Shown here one piece after another: positions 7,053 through 15,503 of a DNA stretch of 22,950 bases. The stretch covers positions 1 through 22,950 of the forward strand of contig JAFDAT010000028.1 of NCBI GenBank assembly GCA_019313725.1. The letters are read 5' to 3'. Both the position numbers and the translations under genes were made by a program. Below the pieces are notes generated by a model. It searched no databases. It was not told where the DNA came from and saw only the letters and a list, made by a program, of their open reading frames with translations. The stretch is from Deltaproteobacteria bacterium. GTDB taxonomy: Bacteria; Desulfobacterota; Desulfobacteria; Desulfobacterales; B30-G6. Every line of letters starts with the position of its first letter. Position 1 is the first letter of the stretch.

Positions 7053-9152
7053 TCAACGAGATGCCCTGCGCATAATGAGGAATAGAACAGCTACAAGGAT
7101 TGATAAAAGTAAAATGAAATACTGCAATGGTGCTGTATTATCTGTAATCGTGCTGCCAATGGTGCAAGCCCCGTAACGATCATCTGAATACTGAATTCCT
7201 TCATCGAGTTTTAGTCCTATAGCGTATTCGGACATATGATCGAGCAACAAACCGACGGTAAACGTTGTCAAACCTTCTTCCGGTGCATTCAACCGTTTGG
7301 ACAGGATAGTTCCTCCCTGCGCTATGCCAATCTCCCGCCATTTGCCATTAACACCTGCAAGTGTAAGGATGCCGTCGGGTTCGAAATAGTAAACTAAGGG
7401 ATGTGCAACACTGCTTGGAAAGACGGCCTCAAGGGTAACAAACATAGTGGCACCGCTTTTTATGCGAAGCAGAGAATCAGATCCGAACCTGAATTGTACG
7501 GCATCCATTCCCAATGCGTCGAGGACAATGTTTTCAGGAGAGACTTGCCGTGGCGGTAAGATGGCGCCGGTGTAGGGTGTCGGGAGATCTCGATCGTTCG
7601 TCACCTCTTCAAATATCAATCCCGGTTCCAGAAAGATTTTCATACTTACTTTACTCTTGTTGCCCATGCTCGTTAAGACGTTATCGTCTGTCGCTAAGGT
7701 TGTTCGTACCGGGACAAGGCCGTCTTCTAATCGAACGATTTTGGTCGTGTTGATCGCACCCGATGATGCAGTGAGATTGATCGGATAATAGAGTTCGATC
7801 TTGGCTGCACTGAATTGGTTGTATTCATCTTCAGTGTTCACCACCTGGATATTGTAGCGTCCTTCTGGAAAGTCATCCGGCAATTCAATCACAGCCGTGA
7901 TGGTGTCGGCATCAATCCAGGTGAATTCGCTTAACGGGGTTTGCATCCCGTCAGGCGCCACAAGGTTGACGCCGGCGAGTGTTTCGCTGAAGTGGTCGCC
8001 CGTAATCGTCAGTAAGGTCTGCATGTCAATTGAGGCAATTTGTGGTGAGACGAACCGAACGGCCGGCAGCGGTGTTTCTGCATCTGTTAGGGTGATCATT
8101 TCCGAGCCGAGAGAAGAAATCCCGTTTTTGTTCAGAACCCGGATCTGGTAGGTGCCTGTGGGTGTGCCCAATGGAATATATGCGGTTATTTGCTCATTGG
8201 AGCCCGACTCGCTGGAGAATTCAAAACCAGTCTCGTCGTTTTCAAAACGGACAAGGTTGCTTCCGGCAGCATTTAAATAATTTCTACCGCTGATCATTAA
8301 TTCTGCGGATGCTGCATTATCTGTGGTAAGGCCTCCTTGTTTGAAAATGATATCGTCGATTTCAGGCACACTGCTGTCGGTCGTCACTGTTGCGACGATG
8401 TTCAAATCCGACACGTTTCCGGCCATGTCGATTGATTTGACGGCAAAAAAGTACTGCTCGCCGTGAACCATACCGCCGATCACAAAAGTTTCTTCACTCC
8501 CTTCAGGCCCGGGATCAATGTCGCAGAAAATCTCAACAGCATCGTTCAGATTGTTTTCCGTTATTTCCGACCCGGAATACAGGACACGGTAGCGCCGTAT
8601 CGCCTCCTCATCGTCGTCGGATGTCCATGACCATGAGAGCTTTACGGCCTTGGATGCCCCCGGTCTACCTTGGCCGAAGAAATTCTGATGTGCGTTTTCG
8701 GCAGCAAGTACGACGGGATTTGCGGGTGTGAGGTCCACACGCCATCGGTAACATGTCGCACTTTCTGTCGATGAAGTGCCGTCGTCGGAATCGTCCTGCC
8801 ACATACCGTTGCCCAAAGCGTTGACGCAGATAGAGTGCTCTCCCTGAATCAATTTACCGATCTCTATGGGTTTTTCTATCTTGCCGTACCACCAGGTGTT
8901 GCTGTAATCAAGGGTGTAGGCATAACTTTCGATCGGGATCCCGCCCGCCGATGGTTTCACACCGACGGCTATGGATATTTCCTGGGTCACCCGTTCCGGC
9001 AGGTTTTGCAGTACTGCAGTCGGAATGCGAGCGTCCACATTCCAAACAATCACCGTTGCGCTCTCCTCTGCCTGCCAGTTGTTTGTCGGGTCCGCTCCAA
9101 CTACCTCGAGTGCATGATGGCCGTCCTGCAGTTCGGGGAGTTGAATCGGCAT
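7053..9152 (-). CDS. C-terminal half of the interrupted surface protein
   Basis: 699 residues from an internal ATG at 9152 that has no ribosome site, so separate translation is doubtful. Order: end of an Ig-like module (1-50), another module (51-142), FN3 domain with SWSWTSDDDE (about 143-262), two IPT/TIG domains (about 264-355 and 364-460), a beta-rich anchor-proximal domain (460-655), a Cys-containing YGACTIGS linker, and a membrane helix (about 675-694) followed by RRASR. The tail resembles Cys-containing C-terminal sorting signals of the JDVT/Synerg-CTERM kind, but not exactly. Confidence 0.55.
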   Translation of the reverse strand: MPIQLPELQDGHHALEVVGADPTNNWQAEESATVIVWNVDARIPTAVLQNLPERVTQEISIAVGVKPSAGGIPIESYAYTLDYSNTWWYGKIEKPIEIGKLIQGEHSICVNALGNGMWQDDSDDGTSSTESATCYRWRVDLTPANPVVLAAENAHQNFFGQGRPGASKAVKLSWSWTSDDDEEAIRRYRVLYSGSEITENNLNDAVEIFCDIDPGPEGSEETFVIGGMVHGEQYFFAVKSIDMAGNVSDLNIVATVTTDSSVPEIDDIIFKQGGLTTDNAASAELMISGRNYLNAAGSNLVRFENDETGFEFSSESGSNEQITAYIPLGTPTGTYQIRVLNKNGISSLGSEMITLTDAETPLPAVRFVSPQIASIDMQTLLTITGDHFSETLAGVNLVAPDGMQTPLSEFTWIDADTITAVIELPDDFPEGRYNIQVVNTEDEYNQFSAAKIELYYPINLTASSGAINTTKIVRLEDGLVPVRTTLATDDNVLTSMGNKSKVSMKIFLEPGLIFEEVTNDRDLPTPYTGAILPPRQVSPENIVLDALGMDAVQFRFGSDSLLRIKSGATMFVTLEAVFPSSVAHPLVYYFEPDGILTLAGVNGKWREIGIAQGGTILSKRLNAPEEGLTTFTVGLLLDHMSEYAIGLKLDEGIQYSDDRYGACTIGSTITDNTAPLQYFILLLSILVAVLFLIMRRASR

Positions 9153-9176
9153 CGATATTGTTGAGATGGTGCCCCA

Positions 9177-10853
9177 TTACCCTTTGTCTACCCTGTACCG
9201 GTAGGCCAAGACATCGACACCGCCGACCCTTATGTCCACGGCCACAGAGCCGACCGTACCCGCTGGATAATTCCAGAGAATCGCCTCGGGCGGGGTCGTG
9301 TCGATGGTCCAAGAAATGACGGTTGCCTCTTCGAAAGCCTGCCAGGCACCCGTGCTGCCCTTGCCAAGTACCTGCAGCGTGTGTACACCCTCGCTGAAAA
9401 CCTCAAATACAATACGTTCGTTGACGGGCAGCTCTTCGCTCCAGGCACCCTGGTCCAGACGATATTTGTAACTGACGACACCCATGCCGGCAATCTGCAG
9501 TCGATAGCTGGTTTGTTTGGTTCGCTTGGCAGGGGTGTTGGAAACCGTCGCCCGGGGAGCGGAAGCCGCGTTAGACGTCGTAAACGTCCGCTCCTTCCCA
9601 TACACCGTGCCGGCCTCGTTGGTGGCGTATGCCCGGATATAGTAGGTCGTCCCAAAGGTGAGATCGGTGATGTCGCCAGTAAAAGCACCGGTGGCTGAAA
9701 CCGCACCCAGGTCAATATGGCTGCCATCGACCGTGGGGTTGCTTTCAATACCCCAGCAGAATCCGTGGGCGGTCGGGATGGTCACACCCAGATCGGTGAT
9801 GTGTCCGTTACCGGTCGCCGTTGTCGAATGGATGCCTGCCACGGCCTGGGTGGTTACCGTTAGCGCCAGGGCATCAATGGTGGTAAACTCCACCTGATTA
9901 CCGTAGGCGATGCCGATTGTGTTGGTGGCGTAAGCCTTGACATAATAGGTCGTGTAGGGTGCAAGGCCGGTGATGTTCGACGTAAATGCACCGGTTGTGG
10001 TCACTTTTCCTTCGTTGGTCGAGTTGTTGGATATCTTCGGGTTTCCGGTGCTGTTCCAGCAAAATCCGTGGGCAGTAGGCTTCGGAATACCCAGTGTCGT
10101 TATGTTGCCGTTGCCGACGGCCGTTGTCGTGGTGATATCCGTAACGGCCCTCGTTATAATGACCGGTTCCAGCGGGTTGGTCCTAAAGTCAATCACACGC
10201 CCATATGAGGTGCCGACCGTGTTGGTTGCATATGCTTTTACATAATAGGTCGTGAATGGCGACAGCCCGGTTATGCGGGATGTAAATTCACCGATTTCAG
10301 TTGCTTCACCCTCTTGGGTTTTGCTGTCGGCCACCGTTGGATTTCCGGCCGTATTCCAGCACACCCCGTGTTGGCTAGGATGGGGAGTACCCAGGGTGTC
10401 AATAGTCCCGTTGACGGTGGCGGAGTTCGGCCTTATTTGGCTTATGGATTGGGTCAATACAATTGGCGAGATCGGATCGGTGCGGAATGACACTTCTTTG
10501 CCATAGGCAGTATCAATCTTTTTGCCGGCGGCATATGCCCTCACAAAATATCGGGTGTTGGGAAGAAGTCCGGTTATATGCGAAGTAAAAGTGACGCTTT
10601 TTGAGGTTTTTCCCTCCTTGGTTTTGCTGTCGTCAGTTGTAGATGTACCCGTGGTGTTCCAACAAACGCCGTACTGGTCAATTTTGAGCTTTCCCTCCAC
10701 AACGATGGTTCCGTTGCCGGTAGCCGAATTCGCTGTCACATTCGTTACCGCCTGGGTCGTTACGGTGGCTGATGCAGCGAATACGGTCGTTTGGCTGACG
10801 AAAATAATTGCGGCCATGATTAAAATGAAATTAATTGACCTGAAAAAGTTCAA
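9177..10853 (-). CDS. N-terminal half of the interrupted surface protein
   Basis: 558 residues ending YRYRVDKG before the TAA. It keeps its signal peptide (cleavage near VFA-AS) and all four FN3-like repeats, so on its own it would be secreted to the periplasm or medium without an anchor. The repeats are similar at the DNA level too, showing past duplication. It is annotated separately because this is the product if the stop is real and not read through. Confidence 0.6.
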   Translation of the reverse strand: MNFFRSINFILIMAAIIFVSQTTVFAASATVTTQAVTNVTANSATGNGTIVVEGKLKIDQYGVCWNTTGTSTTDDSKTKEGKTSKSVTFTSHITGLLPNTRYFVRAYAAGKKIDTAYGKEVSFRTDPISPIVLTQSISQIRPNSATVNGTIDTLGTPHPSQHGVCWNTAGNPTVADSKTQEGEATEIGEFTSRITGLSPFTTYYVKAYATNTVGTSYGRVIDFRTNPLEPVIITRAVTDITTTTAVGNGNITTLGIPKPTAHGFCWNSTGNPKISNNSTNEGKVTTTGAFTSNITGLAPYTTYYVKAYATNTIGIAYGNQVEFTTIDALALTVTTQAVAGIHSTTATGNGHITDLGVTIPTAHGFCWGIESNPTVDGSHIDLGAVSATGAFTGDITDLTFGTTYYIRAYATNEAGTVYGKERTFTTSNAASAPRATVSNTPAKRTKQTSYRLQIAGMGVVSYKYRLDQGAWSEELPVNERIVFEVFSEGVHTLQVLGKGSTGAWQAFEEATVISWTIDTTPPEAILWNYPAGTVGSVAVDIRVGGVDVLAYRYRVDKG

Positions 10854-11153
10854 TGGAGAGACCCCTTCTCATCTTCAATAGTTCATATGGTACCCGAAGC
10901 GTCAGGAAAAAGTATTTCTCTGCGACTCAGTGAGCACAGTGAGATATATAAATCCCTTTCAGGGACCATTATCATACCACCCCTTTTTACATGCAAAAAT
11001 CATGCAATAATCATTACTTCACTTCATGCTGTAATTTCAACAGGTTTTGATTATATTTTTCGAACCCATTTTTAGTTTTATGAATAAAATTACATAATTA
11101 ATGTGAAACTCCATTCATAAGCCATGCAGGTCTGGTTGAAAGGAAGGAATACC
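10854..11153. other. divergent intergenic region
   Basis: Three hundred bases between the divergently transcribed surface-protein gene and the small secreted protein gene must hold promoters for both. No strong -35/-10 pair stood out. A short open frame (10887-11075) has no ribosome site and is not credible. Confidence 0.4.
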
Positions 11154-11396
11154 ATGTCTAAGGGAGAACGATTGCCGGCCGTGGTGCTGGCCTGCCTGCT
11201 GTTCCTGACGGTGACACCGGCTGCGGCGAAAGAATGGACGCCGGTAACGGGTAAAGATGCGCTATGCCAATTGATGAGCGGCCTGCAAGCCGAGCGGCCT
11301 TTGCCCGGCGGAGAGGTGCATCGCGGAGAATACCTTAACATTGCCCCGGTGGTCAAGAACGGGCTCGCAAGTTTGTTCGGTTTAGGCGGTAAGTAA
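11154..11396 (+). CDS. small secreted protein, possibly internally deleted
   Basis: An 80-residue exported protein. Residues 1-25 are a clear signal peptide ending TPAAA, and the mature part opens KEWTPVTGKDALCQLMSGLQ, then LPGGEVHRGEY, and ends in a hydrophobic ASLFGLGGK. ATG at 11154 has a good AAGGAAGG site (11140-11147) and is preferred over the in-frame ATG at 11124. The first 45 mature residues look like the start of a larger domain, while the last 15 read like an unrelated tail. Given the broken genes around it, I suspect a gene that lost its middle, but I do not know the family. Confidence 0.5.
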   Translation: MSKGERLPAVVLACLLFLTVTPAAAKEWTPVTGKDALCQLMSGLQAERPLPGGEVHRGEYLNIAPVVKNGLASLFGLGGK

Positions 11397-11447
11397 GGAC
11401 CACGGCTAAAGCGCCTTTGGGCATCGAAGTTAGCAAAACAAAGAAAA

Positions 11448-11461
11448 CCCCAACGTTGGGG
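11448..11461 (+). promoter_or_regulatory. perfect 14-bp palindrome before the SYLF-like gene
   Basis: CCCCAACGTTGGGG is a perfect palindrome, 25 bases upstream of the next start codon. It has no T-run on its 3' side, so it is not an obvious terminator. A regulator-binding site or attenuating hairpin is possible. Confidence 0.35.
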
Positions 11462-11486
11462 AAAATTGAAAAAAGGAGAGTTGAAA

Positions 11487-11645
11487 ATGAAGAATTATTA
11501 TTGTTACGTGATGTTAGTTATGCTTATAGTGGCACTGGTAATATCGAATCCGGTCCAGGCTGACGAGTTCAGCGAAACCCTTGAGACCTTCAAGAAGTCG
11601 GAGGCGGCAATTGGAGGACAGAAGTTCAGCTTCGAAGCCAAATAA
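11487..11645 (+). pseudogene. SYLF/Ysc84-like secreted protein with its middle deleted
   Basis: A 52-codon ORF with an excellent AAAGGAGAG site before ATG at 11487. Residues 1-25 are a signal peptide ending NPVQA. The mature part is DEFSETLETFKKSEA joined directly to AIGGQKFSFEAK. From family knowledge, lipid-binding SYLF (Ysc84) proteins start with a signal peptide and a similar ETL.TFKK segment and often end with a GGQKF.Y/F tail, with about 140-170 residues between. That middle is missing here without a frame change. The family call rests on two short segments and so is tentative; a genuine small secreted peptide is the alternative. Confidence 0.45.
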
Positions 11646-11790
11646 GGGTTCATAAGATAAGAAGATTGAGTTTTCCATTGTAAATTAATTTTTTGAACAA
11701 AGAAAAGCAAGGTGCATTCTCCATCATCTGTAATTGATCGGGGTCCAACCACGAACCTGATTTCTTTATATCATCGTTAGCGGGCATAAA
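11646..11790 (+). other. short leader before the NTPase gene
   Basis: 145 bases with no ORF. It presumably contains the promoter of the NTPase-mscS pair. The ribosome site of the NTPase (around GCGGG at 11780-11784) is weak. Confidence 0.3.
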
Positions 11791-14397
11791 ATGTTGAAAA
11801 GATACCCATCATATCCGAAATTATTGGGCGCATCACTATCCATTTTGATCATCATCCCGGTCTTGATAGCTAGCTCAGGACAGCTATTTGCGGACCAGAC
11901 GGAATCAAATACATCTGCAATAACGTCAGAGGACTACAAAGATGCAATCCCAATTAGCCCTACTGAAGGAGATGGGGAAGACGCCCAAACTGCATCACAG
12001 TCACCGGTTGAAATGGATTCGCTACCACCTTCTAATGAGACCGACCCGTGGAAGCAACGTTACGAAAAACTCGTCGAAGGCATTCATGAAGAATCTCTTG
12101 ATGATAAGGATGCGGATCTATTTTACCAGGAGTTAACCGTTGCCTTGCGAGAGATGCGTAACCTCCTGCACGGTGCTCTATCCGGTGCGAAGCTAGAAAA
12201 GCCTGAACAAAACCGAGCTTTAGAGGAAAAAACCGAATCCGGCTCCCAACCAAAAAATATTACTGACCAAGGCTTAAAAAACACATCATCGTTGCCAAAT
12301 CAGACAGAAGAACCCAATGACAGGTTTTACATTCTCCAGCAGATGAAATTGCAGCTATCCGGCCTATACAGAATTCGCATCCAGACTCTATCGCATGTCT
12401 CTCCTGGATTACGAAAAACAGTGACCGGCACCGGGGTTGAAGGCGTACAATCCTTCAAGGAGGAGATTGACTATTTCCTCCTCAAGTTCCATGTGGGCAT
12501 TAAAATATTACCAGAGTTTGGACGCCGGAAATTAGTTGAGGTGTTAAGTGCCCCCACTCCCGTTATCTGGTTTTTCCTCAAGTTAGTTGCGGTTTGTTTA
12601 GTCTTTTTCTGGTGGCGACGCTGGGCTGCCCAAGGGATTTCAAGGATTCGACACAACATTCTTGATACCAACCCTCTGAATTCGATTCATAAATGGTTGG
12701 CAAAGATTCTCTGGTATCTGATGCGTGTTCGAAAACCAATCGAGTGGAGCGTTGCCCTATGGGTAGTCCTTAACGTCATCAGCGCTTCAGAGAGTCAGCT
12801 ATTCTACCAGTCTCTATGGGTGAAGGCCAAGTGGATTCTATCGATCTGGTTCACCGCGGCACTGGTAGGGACGATGTCCACCAAGGGGAAGCGGAAGCTC
12901 GAAAATCAAAGCGTTGCTCTTCGACTGCGTTCCATTCGTATTATCGCTATATGGTTGCTCATCTCAGGCCTAGGCCTGAGTATTATCGATGATTTTGTCG
13001 GCCGAGGCACCAGTTATTCCTGGTACTGGATTTTATGTAAACTTGTTGCATTGTTTGCACTTTTTTTGCTTATTCGCTGGTGGAGGGAGGAGATCTATAG
13101 ACTATTGACAGAAATTCCACAGCAACCTGTCTACATCCAAAAAATCCTCCGATACAATCAGGGCTTTATAAAATACCTTGGAACCGCTGTTGGTGCTGTT
13201 TACCTGATGGTGATTGGTTTTCGCCGATGGGTTCTGAGGAGGGTTTCTGCCTATGAAGGAGGGCGTTATTTTATTGCTAACCTGACAAGACTCGAAGCCA
13301 TGCGCGTCAGCGAACGTGAACCTCAAAAAAATGAAGGCAACCCCATTCCAGACAAAATTCGGCATGGACTTTTCGAAGATGAAGGAGAGCTTGTAGCGTC
13401 AGTTGCTCAAGATTTGCTGGAACGGATGCTCCACTTGGTCGAACCTGAACAAAAGGGAGGCGCGGCGGTTATTTCTGAGCAGGGAGGAGGAAAGACACAT
13501 CTGTTCGAACGGCTTAAGAATCGATTCGAAAACAAAATGATGGTCATTGAGTGCCCTCCAGGTGGTATTGACCCAGTTCTAAATAAATTTGCTGAATCTC
13601 TCGGGCTGGATGCTTCGGATCTAACAGCAAAAGCGATATCTGATAGGCTCCAGGAACGCCAGATCAAGGTTGTCGCGATTGACAGCCTCCATCGTCTATC
13701 ACGCCCGGCCTTCGGGGGACAGCAAGGCATGGACCAATTAGGTGAACTGATAGGTCCCATCCGGGATTCCGTGTTCTGGTTTTATGGTATAAATTGGGCT
13801 GCATGGCACTATATTTCTCGTGTCAGGACCAGTCGCTTATTTCTTGACGACATCTTGAGGCTGCCCATGTGGACGGAAGATCAAATCAGAGAACTGATTG
13901 AGATTCGATCTTCACAGGCCGGCTTCGAACCGGATTTTAGTGAGCTCATTTTGCCTCGTCAGTTTGATGACATAGACTACGAGACTGAGGAGGAGCGTAA
14001 TCGTTTTGGCTTTTACCGGATTTTGTGGAACGCTTCAGATGGTAACCCGATGGTGTCGCTGCATTTGTGGGCTGATTCGCTGAGAATTGCCCCGGACAAT
14101 CAAGTCCTGGTCAGTTTACCTCAGCTTCCAGCTACCAGCGAACTAGAAAAAGTGAGTATGACAATGCTATTGACTTTGCGGGTCATTGCGCAGTCAGAAA
14201 TGATCAAGCAGGAGGAGATCGTTGAAAGTTTACGGTTACCAACGGCAGAAATATCGGGTGCGCTTCGTCTGGCCGAAACACGCAGATGGATCAAATCCAT
14301 CGATGGCCGTTACCGTCTTACATGGAAATGGTTTCGTAGCATCACGCAGGTATTGGCACGTAATAACATGCTTGTTCGAAAAACCCCGGGAGGATAG
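11791..14397 (+). CDS. membrane-bound P-loop NTPase (AAA+/STAND-like) coupled to an MscS channel
   Basis: 868 residues. N-terminal signal or first helix (about 11-33), a long polar presumably periplasmic region (34-250), then five or six membrane helices (about 257-276, 316-331, 345-361, 382-400, 411-428, 461-476). Next is a soluble NTPase domain from about 525: a P-loop SEQGGGKT (562-569) with Ser where the first Gly normally sits, and a Walker B strand VVAID (627-631) followed by Ser rather than Glu. A C-terminal winged-helix-like domain (about 785-850) follows. The order suggests a membrane-anchored STAND or AAA+ ATPase. It ends two bases before the mscS start, so the two are very likely one functional unit. 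No named family is recognised; enzymatic activity is inferred from the motifs only. Confidence 0.75.
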   Translation: MLKRYPSYPKLLGASLSILIIIPVLIASSGQLFADQTESNTSAITSEDYKDAIPISPTEGDGEDAQTASQSPVEMDSLPPSNETDPWKQRYEKLVEGIHEESLDDKDADLFYQELTVALREMRNLLHGALSGAKLEKPEQNRALEEKTESGSQPKNITDQGLKNTSSLPNQTEEPNDRFYILQQMKLQLSGLYRIRIQTLSHVSPGLRKTVTGTGVEGVQSFKEEIDYFLLKFHVGIKILPEFGRRKLVEVLSAPTPVIWFFLKLVAVCLVFFWWRRWAAQGISRIRHNILDTNPLNSIHKWLAKILWYLMRVRKPIEWSVALWVVLNVISASESQLFYQSLWVKAKWILSIWFTAALVGTMSTKGKRKLENQSVALRLRSIRIIAIWLLISGLGLSIIDDFVGRGTSYSWYWILCKLVALFALFLLIRWWREEIYRLLTEIPQQPVYIQKILRYNQGFIKYLGTAVGAVYLMVIGFRRWVLRRVSAYEGGRYFIANLTRLEAMRVSEREPQKNEGNPIPDKIRHGLFEDEGELVASVAQDLLERMLHLVEPEQKGGAAVISEQGGGKTHLFERLKNRFENKMMVIECPPGGIDPVLNKFAESLGLDASDLTAKAISDRLQERQIKVVAIDSLHRLSRPAFGGQQGMDQLGELIGPIRDSVFWFYGINWAAWHYISRVRTSRLFLDDILRLPMWTEDQIRELIEIRSSQAGFEPDFSELILPRQFDDIDYETEEERNRFGFYRILWNASDGNPMVSLHLWADSLRIAPDNQVLVSLPQLPATSELEKVSMTMLLTLRVIAQSEMIKQEEIVESLRLPTAEISGALRLAETRRWIKSIDGRYRLTWKWFRSITQVLARNNMLVRKTPGG

Positions 14398-14399
14398 CG

Positions 14400-15356
14400 A
14401 TGGCCAATTATACTTATCTCTGGAAAGTAATAGCCCCAATAGTGATGGTTTTCAATGCATTGCCCGTATTGGCTGAAAGCGGAGAGACACCTTTAGAAAT
14501 CGAAACCATCACAACAATCACCAATATGATCCGTCCGGGCGGAATTGTAGTCTCCATACTGCTTCTTTTCGGGGTTTGGCTGCTGTTACGATTTGTAGAT
14601 AGACTTGTGACGAATTTGGGATCCATATTTGCCGAACGCCGCCTGCTTCTACACAAGCTAAATGCATTTTTTCTTTTTATCGTTTACCTTGCAGCCATAA
14701 TCACCGTGGTTCTACTCAGCCTAAAAATCAGTCGTGAGGTACTGGCTATTCTTGGAGGTACGGCCGCTGTGGCGATGGGTTTTGCCCTAAAGGATCTTGT
14801 GGCATCAATTGTCGCTGGTGTCATGATCATGCTTGACCGGCCTTTCCAGGTTGGGGACCGGGTTAGTTTTGGGGGTCAGTATGGAGACATTACCGCCATC
14901 GGGCTCCGTTCGACAAAGCTTCAAACCCTGGATGATAACACCGTTACAATCCCCAACAACATGTTTTTAAATCAGATCACTTCCTGTGGAAATTACGGGG
15001 AACTGGATATGCAGGTGGTCGTTGATTTTCATATCGGTGTAGACCAGGATGTCAAGCTAGCCCAGGGCCTGGTACAGGAAGCAACGGTGATCAGCCGCTA
15101 TATATATCTTCCCAAACCGGTGACTGTAGTGGTATCACAGGTAGTTATCACCCCTTACGTTGCCGTGCGGTTGAGGTTAAAAGCCTATGTGCTGGATACC
15201 AGATTTGAAAAGGCCCTGGTGTCGGATGTCACCCTGCGTGTGCTTGAAGCATTTGAAAGCAAAGGGATTCAGGCACCATCGGTTTTGTATCGGAATACAG
15301 CTGATGTTCACAACAGTTTTACACCACGAGTAGTGAGCACAGAGAAACCTTCATGA
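14400..15356 (+). CDS. MscS-family mechanosensitive channel (small type)
   Basis: 318 residues. N-terminal signal or first helix (1-25, ending VLAES), helices at about 47-66 and 84-106, and the pore-lining TM3 with its Ala/Gly pattern, GGTAAVAMGFALKDLVAS (about 119-136). The beta domain follows with RPFQVGDRV, then TLDDNTVTIPNN, and the alpha/beta cytoplasmic domain to the end. MscS channels open on membrane tension and release osmolytes. The ATG at 14400 lies two bases after the NTPase stop, with its GGGAGG site inside that gene, so expression is coupled. Its last bases overlap the start of a phospholipase-D tail relic in another frame. Confidence 0.9.
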   Translation: MANYTYLWKVIAPIVMVFNALPVLAESGETPLEIETITTITNMIRPGGIVVSILLLFGVWLLLRFVDRLVTNLGSIFAERRLLLHKLNAFFLFIVYLAAIITVVLLSLKISREVLAILGGTAAVAMGFALKDLVASIVAGVMIMLDRPFQVGDRVSFGGQYGDITAIGLRSTKLQTLDDNTVTIPNNMFLNQITSCGNYGELDMQVVVDFHIGVDQDVKLAQGLVQEATVISRYIYLPKPVTVVVSQVVITPYVAVRLRLKAYVLDTRFEKALVSDVTLRVLEAFESKGIQAPSVLYRNTADVHNSFTPRVVSTEKPS

Positions 15357-15474
15357 AAAAGGATTTGATGTCGGTCCCTACACCGGTTCTTGGCAACGTT
15401 TTAGCATCAGCATTATAGGGTTACCGCCCATAGAATCACAGCTTCAATTTTTAATACTTACCGCTATTCCATAG
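15355..15474 (+). pseudogene. C-terminal relic of a phospholipase-D/cardiolipin synthase-like gene
   Basis: Reading from 15355 gives EKGFDVGPYTGSWQRF and then GLPPIESQL, running on to a TAG. This matches the tail encoded at 20242-20331 (EKTFDVDPYTGFWRRF ... LLPIESQL), typical of ClsC/YmdC-like phospholipase-D family proteins, and the DNA is clearly alike. Everything upstream of the tail is missing and the fragment overlaps the last two bases of mscS, so it cannot make an enzyme. Confidence 0.65.
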
Positions 15475-15503
15475 GCTCGATGTAAATATAGAAAGGAAAT
15501 ACC

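Larger units (their letters stand above)
7053..10853 (-). pseudogene. giant exported FN3/IPT repeat surface protein interrupted by one in-frame TAA
   Basis: One 1,267-codon frame runs through both halves with a single internal stop, TAA at 9177-9179. N-terminal half (558 residues): signal peptide 1-27; four FN3-like repeats of about 97 residues (29-126, 130-226, 230-326, 332-427), each with a G.CWN core and a TTYYV.AYATN-type strand; then Ig-like modules with a Y.YR.D.G core. The stop falls inside the second module, exactly where its sister reads GAWSEE. C-terminal half: the rest of that module, a third copy, an FN3 domain, two IPT/TIG domains, a choice-of-anchor-like beta domain, then YGACTIGS, one membrane helix and RRASR. 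The start is probably TTG at 10853, with AGAAGGGG about 10 bases upstream. Likely cell-surface adhesion or matrix role. Confidence 0.8.

Noticed and set aside
8908..9319. Open frames over 120 codons on both strands within the surface protein gene
   Set aside because: Out-of-frame shadows of the GC-richer repeat-protein sequence.
9573..10770. Tandem repeats considered as a CRISPR array
   Set aside because: The repeats are about 290 bases long and encode FN3-like domains in one frame; no short repeat-spacer structure exists.
10887..11075. Short open frame in the divergent intergenic region
   Set aside because: No ribosome site and no protein-like pattern.
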